Assembly (NCBI RefSeq): GCF_000373985.1
Contig: NZ_KB892913.1
Coordinates: 33,139 to 97,138 of the forward strand
Source: Desulfobacter curvatus DSM 3379
GTDB taxonomy: Bacteria > Desulfobacterota > Desulfobacteria > Desulfobacterales > Desulfobacteraceae
DNA length: 64,000 nt
Reading direction: 5' to 3'
Shown here: one piece after another, positions 59,078-64,000 of the stretch
Position numbering within the stretch: the stretch's first letter is position 1
How the letters are laid out: each line of letters begins with the position of its first letter
Made by a program: the position numbers and the translations under genes
The notes under the pieces: model-generated
What the model was told of the DNA's origin: nothing
What the model saw: only the letters and a program-made list of their open reading frames with translations
Databases searched by the model: none

Positions 59078-59929
59078 TTAGTTCTCGGCGTTTTTAATAA
59101 AATCCTTCACCATCATGTCACCCAGCTCCATGGACCGCTTGGTAGCGGATTCAACGGCATTGATCAGGGTCGTGCGGAGCCCTCCCTGTTCCAGGGTGTG
59201 GATACCGGCAATGGCAGTGCCCCCTGGAGAGGCCACCCGGTCTTTGAGCTGTCCCGGATGCTCCCCGCTTTCAAGAAGCAGACGTGCCGCACCCAATACG
59301 GTCTGGGTGGATAAAAACAGAGAATCTTTTCTGGACAGCCCCATTTTAACGCCGGCATCAGCCATGGCATCAACAATGGTGAAAATATAGGCCGGGCCCG
59401 ACCCGCTTAATCCGGTGAACGCATCCATGAGTATATTTTCCTGGATGAAAACGGTTTTTCCCACGGAATCAAAAACCGCCCGGGCCAGTTCCACATCGCC
59501 ATCCTGGACAAATTGCCCCGAGCATATTGCTGTGGCGCTCTCTTTGACAAATGCGCAGATATTGGGCATGGATCTGATCAGGCGCAACTCTTTTTTAAGG
59601 CCTGCGGCAATGGCGGCTAAAGGCACACCCGCAGCAATAGAAATCACAAGCTTGGATTTATCCAGAGCCGGTGCGGTCTCCTTAAGTACGGAACCCAAAA
59701 TCTGGGGTTTGGTGGCGTAGATAATAATTTCCGATTTTTCACACACTTCAATATTACTGGATGTAGTCAACACCCCGTATTTTTCCTGAATCGCCTTGAG
59801 TGTCTCGGGAAAAACATCCGAGCAAATAATATTTTCGGGTCTGGCCGCCTTGGACAGCACAAGTCCGCTGACCAGGGCTTCCCCCATATTTCCGCTTCCA
59901 ATGAAACCGATTTTTTTATCCTGAAGCAT
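59078..59929 (-). CDS. proC: Pyrroline-5-carboxylate reductase
   Basis: A 283-residue enzyme making proline from pyrroline-5-carboxylate with NAD(P)H. The N-terminal Rossmann motif IGFIGSGNMGEAL and the C-terminal signature (DAFTGLSGSGPAYIF, RVASPGGTAIAGI) are intact, and length is normal. GGAGGCGGA directly precedes the ATG. A good sigma-70 promoter lies upstream, and the gene appears to be monocistronic. Confidence 0.96.
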   Translation of the reverse strand: MLQDKKIGFIGSGNMGEALVSGLVLSKAARPENIICSDVFPETLKAIQEKYGVLTTSSNIEVCEKSEIIIYATKPQILGSVLKETAPALDKSKLVISIAAGVPLAAIAAGLKKELRLIRSMPNICAFVKESATAICSGQFVQDGDVELARAVFDSVGKTVFIQENILMDAFTGLSGSGPAYIFTIVDAMADAGVKMGLSRKDSLFLSTQTVLGAARLLLESGEHPGQLKDRVASPGGTAIAGIHTLEQGGLRTTLINAVESATKRSMELGDMMVKDFIKNAEN

Positions 59930-59969
59930 TCCGCCTCCTTTTTTGGGCTGAAGTAATAATAAGGAGCCT

Positions 59970-59999
59970 ATACTATGGCCCAGTCTGAATTCGTGTCAA
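59970..59999 (-). promoter_or_regulatory. Sigma-70 promoter of proC
   Basis: On the - strand TTGACA (consensus -35) is followed after 18 bases by TAGTAT (four of six -10 bases), 40-70 bases before the proC start. Confidence 0.55.
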
Positions 60000-60199
60000 G
60001 GCAAATATCATCCCTGCGTATGCCAATCCCCTGCAACTTGTCTACAGTCTAATGCCAATTTCGCAGGATTGAACACTTTCCGAAATTATCCATCCCATAT
60101 GTTGTGCCTGTTTTGAAAAGACAAAATTCAATTTAATTGAAGAATCTCCGTATTTTTATTTCCAGGTGAATTGGCCCCTATTTTGCTTAACGTGTTGAT

Positions 60200-61009
60200 A
60201 TGAAACTTGGCATACAAAAACTCAAATCAAAGCTGGATCAACTTTATTTAGCATATAACCGCAAACAGTATGTTGATCCTGATCCATTGCTGTTTCTTTA
60301 CAACTATCCGGATGTCCGGGACCGGGAGATCGCAGGGATTATCGCATCGGGCCTGGCATATGGCCGGGTGGCGATGATCATGCAGGCGGTGTCGACCGTG
60401 CTTGAAAAAATGGGGCCGGACCTTCGCGGGTTTGTAATGAACGCCGATCCGAAAAACGTTTCCTGCATGTTTCAAAACTTTAAATACAGGTTTGCCACAG
60501 GGGATCACTTAAGTGCCCTGATCATGGGTCTTCGGGCGGTTATTGACGATTACGGATCACTGGGCGCCTGTTTTACTGAGGATCAGGCGGGCGGAGCAGA
60601 TCTGTCTGAAGGACTTGCCCGGATTAGAACACGGGTTTTACGGGCTGGGGATGCCGGGCATCTTCTGGCCGATCCCTTAAAAGCGTCTGCCTGCAAGCGC
60701 AGTCACCTGTTTTTAAGGTGGATGGTGCGCAAAGATCAGGTGGATCCGGGAGGCTGGTCTAATATCCCGGCCGAAGTGCTGACGTGTCCCGTGGATGCGC
60801 ACATGTTTAAAATCGGCCATCTGCTTGGGTTTACAAAACGACGAAGTGCCGACGGAGTCTGTGCCGCCCAGATTACCGAAGGCTTCAGGCGGATCAGCCC
60901 GGATGATCCGGTGAAATATGATTTTTGTCTGACTCGGTTCGGCATCCGTGACGGACTTGATATGGCTGAGCTGAAACGGTTTTTAAAGGACGATACTTAT
61001 CATGTATAA
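60200..61009 (+). CDS. TIGR02757 family protein
   Basis: A 269-residue protein matching the conserved bacterial TIGR02757 family (DPDPLLFLYNYPDVRDREIAG; HLFLRWMVRKDQVDPGGW; FCLTRFGIRD). It is of unknown biochemical function; the C-terminal half resembles HhH-type DNA glycosylase folds in my recollection. The TGA overlaps the sfsA start by 8 bases, so the two genes are co-expressed. No strong Shine-Dalgarno is seen before ATG 60200. Confidence 0.85.
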   Translation: MKLGIQKLKSKLDQLYLAYNRKQYVDPDPLLFLYNYPDVRDREIAGIIASGLAYGRVAMIMQAVSTVLEKMGPDLRGFVMNADPKNVSCMFQNFKYRFATGDHLSALIMGLRAVIDDYGSLGACFTEDQAGGADLSEGLARIRTRVLRAGDAGHLLADPLKASACKRSHLFLRWMVRKDQVDPGGWSNIPAEVLTCPVDAHMFKIGHLLGFTKRRSADGVCAAQITEGFRRISPDDPVKYDFCLTRFGIRDGLDMAELKRFLKDDTYHV

Positions 61010-61727
61010 CGGGTATGAACTGCCGCCTTTGATCAAGGGAAGACTTTTAAAGCGATATAAACGCTTTCTGGCTGATATAGAGCTGGAAAACGGAGAGGTG
61101 GTCACGGCCCACTGCCCTAACTCGGGGTCTATGAAAGGCTGTGCCCAGCCGGGCGCCGAGGCGTGGATCTCACAAAGCACCAATCCGAAACGAAAACTTA
61201 AATACACCTGGGAACTTACCCGGATTGACGGCACGTTCATCGGTATTAATACACTGGTGCCCAACCGGCTGGTCAAGGCATCAGTGGAAAATGATCTGAT
61301 TCCGGAGCTTTCCGGTTACAGCCGGGTATCCTCGGAAGTAAAAACCTCCGAGCACACCCGTCTGGACCTGATGCTGGAAGACGACAATAAAGCGCCATGT
61401 TTTGTGGAAATTAAAAACTGCACCCTGGTGGAAAACGGAATGGCAAGGTTTCCGGATGCTGTTACCAAGCGGGGACAAAAGCATATCCAGGAACTTGTGG
61501 CATTGGCCGCAGGCGGACACAGGGCGGTTTTGTTTTTCCTTGTTCAGCGCACAGATGCCCATGCCTTCACTCCGGCCGCCGATATTGACCCTGAATATGC
61601 AAAAAAGTTGATGCAAGCCAGGTTAAAGGGCGTCGAAATTATTGTCCGGGATGTTGTCTTTAATCTGGATGCAGCCCCGGCACTGATTCGATTGAATGGT
61701 TCTTCAGTACTGCTGAGTATCATCTAA
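61002..61727 (+). CDS. sfsA: SfsA family protein
   Basis: A 241-residue SfsA (sugar fermentation stimulation A) protein with the N-terminal KRYKRFLADIELENGE and HCPNSGSMKGC. The nuclease-like core follows (RLDLMLEDDNKAPCFVEIKNCTLVENG, with D...EIK), then FPDAVTKRGQKHIQEL. In E. coli it was described as DNA-binding; the D-ExK core suggests nuclease activity. Start ATG 61002 overlaps the previous gene. The 3' end overlaps the convergent kinase gene by 24 bases. Confidence 0.93.
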   Translation: MYNGYELPPLIKGRLLKRYKRFLADIELENGEVVTAHCPNSGSMKGCAQPGAEAWISQSTNPKRKLKYTWELTRIDGTFIGINTLVPNRLVKASVENDLIPELSGYSRVSSEVKTSEHTRLDLMLEDDNKAPCFVEIKNCTLVENGMARFPDAVTKRGQKHIQELVALAAGGHRAVLFFLVQRTDAHAFTPAADIDPEYAKKLMQARLKGVEIIVRDVVFNLDAAPALIRLNGSSVLLSII

Positions 61728-64000
61728 TATAGAACGTATTTTGCGGAGCAAGGTTTTCACAGTAAACGGCTTGCTGATAAAGTTGATGTTATCGTCCAGC
61801 ACCCCATGATGGGCGATGACGTCTGCGGTATATCCGGACATGTATAAACACCGGATTGACGGATGCCGGGCTGTGATTAATTCTGCCAATTCACGCCCGT
61901 TCATGGAAGGCATGATCACATCGGTAAGCAAAAAGTCGATTTTTTTATTTTCACCGGCAAGTTTAATGGCCTCGTCCGGAATGTTTGCCTTCAGCACATG
62001 ATATCCGTTTTTGTTTAACGCAGAGGAGATCATCTTCAAGATTGCCGGCTCATCCTCAACAAGCAGAATGGTTTCTGTGCCTACCGGTGCCGTCCTTATT
62101 TTGTGTTGTGTGTCTAAAGCAACATTGTTTCCAATATAGCGTCTGAAGTATAATTTAAATGTCGTCCCTTGCCCTGGCTCACTATACACATTAACAAAGC
62201 CTCTGTTCTGCTTCAGGATGCCGTATATCGTTGATAAGCCAAGCCCCGTACCTTTGTCCGCTTCTTTGGTTGTGAAAAACGGTTCAAAGATCCGGCTGAC
62301 TGTTTCATGATCCATGCCGCAGCCGTTATCACTTACGGCCAGACAAACATAATCACCCGGCAAAAAATTGGTGTTATGTATACAATATTCCGCTTCTATT
62401 GTTTCATTTGATGTCTCAATGGTTATTTTTCCTACACCGGAAATGGCATCCCGTCCGTTCACACAAAGGTTTGCAAGAATTTGATCCACCTGGCTTTTAT
62501 CAAGCTTAACCTGCCAGAGCCCGTTGCCGGGGATCCATTCAAAATCAATATCTTCTCCGATAAGGCGTTTCAACATGGAGGTCATTTCAGTAATCACTTC
62601 ATTGAGATCGATGACTTGAAGTTCAACGGTCTGCTTTCTGGCAAACGCCAGAAGATGGCGGGTAAGGCGGCTGGATCGTTCCCCGGCATTTCTGATTTCA
62701 TAAAAGTCCTGGTAATGGGGATCAGAGGCAGAAAGTTGATCAAGCCCCATCTCGGCGTGACCAATGATGACGCTGAGCATATTATTAAAATCATGGGCCA
62801 CCCCACCGGCAAGACGTCCGATTGCCTCCATTTTTTGTGTCTGGATAAGCTGATCCTGCAAATGCTGCTGTTCGGCCGCCGCTTTTTTACGTTCGGTGAT
62901 ATCACGATCAATGCCGCGGAATCCAAGTTTTTCCCCTTGTGAACTGAAAAACGGCACGCCGCTGCTTTCCAAAATAATGGTTTCTCCATTTTTTTTCAGC
63001 AGATGCCTTTCAATTCCGGCAAAGGCTACGCCATCTGACAGCAGTGTTTTAATCTGTGGCCGTTCATCCTGATGGTTCTGAGGGGCGTTTAAACCATCAG
63101 GGCTTGTACCAAGAAGTTCAGCCGAAATATATCCAAGCAATTGAGTCACCTGGGGACTGATATATGTATACCGGCCAACATTATCCACCTCCCAGATCAG
63201 ATCACTGCTTGTTTCTACAAGTCCCCTGAACTTCTCTCTGCTTAGACGCAGCTTTTCTCTAGATTCTGCGATATCGTCTAAATTCCTTTTCAGCTCACTG
63301 TACATGCCGGCCAGGTTCCGGGACATTTTTTTAAAAATGGATGAAAGTTGTACAACTTCATTTTTACCCTTTATTTCCGGCAGCGGGACGTTCCACTCTC
63401 CTTTGCTGATGCTTTCCGCGGCCACCGTAAGTTGGCGAATCGGTTTTATGACCCTGCCGTTAAACCAGATCAACAACAAAATTCCTGCTGCCAGACTCCC
63501 GGTAAGAATAAAGATCGCCTGATAAAGAAAACGGTTCCTGGCCTCCAGGATCTCTTTCTTTTCTATAAAAACCACCACAAGCCAGTTCCAGTCGGGGTAT
63601 ATCTCATATCCCACCACATAGTGTTCGAAGACTTTTGCAGATGGATGGTTTTTCTTTTTTGTGGTCAACATTGTGTGAATCCACCTATCGTGCATAAAAA
63701 AATTTAAATCAGACGCAATCAGCGTTTTCTTAGCCACTGTATTTAAAATGATCAGCCCCCCGGTTTCACCGAAATGGTAAGATGAAAAACCGCCAAGCAG
63801 ATCTTTTTGCGCCCGGTCGATATAGTTCTGAACAAGATCTACCCTGCTGTTTTTAAGCACTTGATGCGCCTCTTTAATTTCAGCCATAACACAGTGCTGA
63901 CGCATAAATAATAAAAGGTCGGCCGAAGTTGTTCCGCCCACTCCTTTTTGGGAAAATTCCGCCTTTCCTTCTTTCAGAAGGCATCGGAAAGGTAGTTCTT
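61704..64000 (-). CDS. Hybrid sensor histidine kinase, 5' end outside window
   Basis: At least 765 residues; the frame stays open past GTG 63941 to the window edge, and the visible N-terminus lies inside a Cache-type periplasmic domain, so the true start is outside. Order: Cache remainder, TM (about 140-162 counted from GTG 63941), HAMP, PAS (about 240-360), HisKA with His383 in GVAHDFNNMLS, HATPase_c (DNGCGM, GTGLGLS), and a C-terminal receiver (LLTDVIMPSMNG). The partner is unknown. Confidence 0.9.
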   Translation of the reverse strand, partial: ELPFRCLLKEGKAEFSQKGVGGTTSADLLLFMRQHCVMAEIKEAHQVLKNSRVDLVQNYIDRAQKDLLGGFSSYHFGETGGLIILNTVAKKTLIASDLNFFMHDRWIHTMLTTKKKNHPSAKVFEHYVVGYEIYPDWNWLVVVFIEKKEILEARNRFLYQAIFILTGSLAAGILLLIWFNGRVIKPIRQLTVAAESISKGEWNVPLPEIKGKNEVVQLSSIFKKMSRNLAGMYSELKRNLDDIAESREKLRLSREKFRGLVETSSDLIWEVDNVGRYTYISPQVTQLLGYISAELLGTSPDGLNAPQNHQDERPQIKTLLSDGVAFAGIERHLLKKNGETIILESSGVPFFSSQGEKLGFRGIDRDITERKKAAAEQQHLQDQLIQTQKMEAIGRLAGGVAHDFNNMLSVIIGHAEMGLDQLSASDPHYQDFYEIRNAGERSSRLTRHLLAFARKQTVELQVIDLNEVITEMTSMLKRLIGEDIDFEWIPGNGLWQVKLDKSQVDQILANLCVNGRDAISGVGKITIETSNETIEAEYCIHNTNFLPGDYVCLAVSDNGCGMDHETVSRIFEPFFTTKEADKGTGLGLSTIYGILKQNRGFVNVYSEPGQGTTFKLYFRRYIGNNVALDTQHKIRTAPVGTETILLVEDEPAILKMISSALNKNGYHVLKANIPDEAIKLAGENKKIDFLLTDVIMPSMNGRELAELITARHPSIRCLYMSGYTADVIAHHGVLDDNINFISKPFTVKTLLRKIRSILDDTQQY

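Noticed and set aside
1..64000. Mobile elements, prophage, tRNA or rRNA genes
   Set aside because: No transposase, integrase or structural phage genes and no cloverleaf or rRNA sequence were recognised by reading.

Overview
The window reads as chromosomal DNA of an anaerobic, probably sulfate-reducing deltaproteobacterium (Desulfobacterales-like). Pointers are a DVU0772-family protein, an AF1514-like protein, a rubredoxin with a CX4C first motif, an 8Fe-type ferredoxin beside an Fnr-family regulator, very dense two-component signalling, and a giant PUFA-synthase-like gene. No transposase, integrase, CRISPR array, tRNA or rRNA was recognised. The taxonomic placement is inference from gene content.

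Layout. 0.16-13.3 kb (+): a compact signalling operon (periplasmic binding protein, triple-receiver hybrid kinase, CheR, receiver-less CheB, REC-PAS-kinase-REC, REC-HD-GYP, REC, REC-FapA). 13.4-21.1 kb (+): a binding-protein/PAS receptor without kinase, a DUF3820 protein, a SixA-type phosphatase and a 1745-residue exonuclease/RecQ/UvrD fusion. 21.2-27.3 kb: a CZB chemoreceptor, an MBL-fold hydrolase, an AF1514-like protein, MtgA, a secreted cyclophilin-FKBP fusion and a cytidylate-kinase-like protein. 27.5-31.8 kb (-): a tandem sugar-binding-protein sensor with its hybrid kinase. 32.0-40.7 kb: a histidine kinase/NtrC-type pair, a USP/micropeptide/SLC13 transporter operon, a Lon protease carrying an inserted receiver domain, and a second USP. 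40.9-43.2 kb: ferredoxin and Fnr-type regulator divergent around a perfect FNR box, then a phosphopantetheinyl transferase. 43.2-56.6 kb: a single 3904-residue lipid/polyketide megasynthase and a divergent sigma-54 activator. 56.7-64 kb: AroC, rubredoxin, DVU0772-family protein, ProC, a TIGR02757 protein, SfsA and a sensor kinase cut by the window end.

Two systems stand out. (1) The megasynthase has the order NPD-NPD-KS-KS(degenerate)-AT-KS-ACPx4-KR-DH. It carries the activities that classical PUFA systems spread over PfaA, PfaB, PfaC and PfaD. A PPTase follows it, a sigma-54-like promoter precedes it and a sigma-54 activator is divergent. All four ACPs have Thr where the phosphopantetheine Ser is expected. 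(2) Three sigma-54 (-24/-12) promoters, with a shared GTTKCA-N3-TGMAAY motif upstream, precede the USP/micropeptide/SLC13 operon, the receiver-Lon gene and the cytidylate-kinase-like gene. An NtrC-type regulator and kinase lie next to the transporter operon. This suggests a small regulon in which one kinase might address both a transcription activator and a protease.

A dispersed hairpin repeat occurs five times. Each copy lies just 3' of a stop codon in the same orientation as the gene. Two genes appear to use non-canonical start codons (ATA and ATC) behind well-spaced Shine-Dalgarno sequences.
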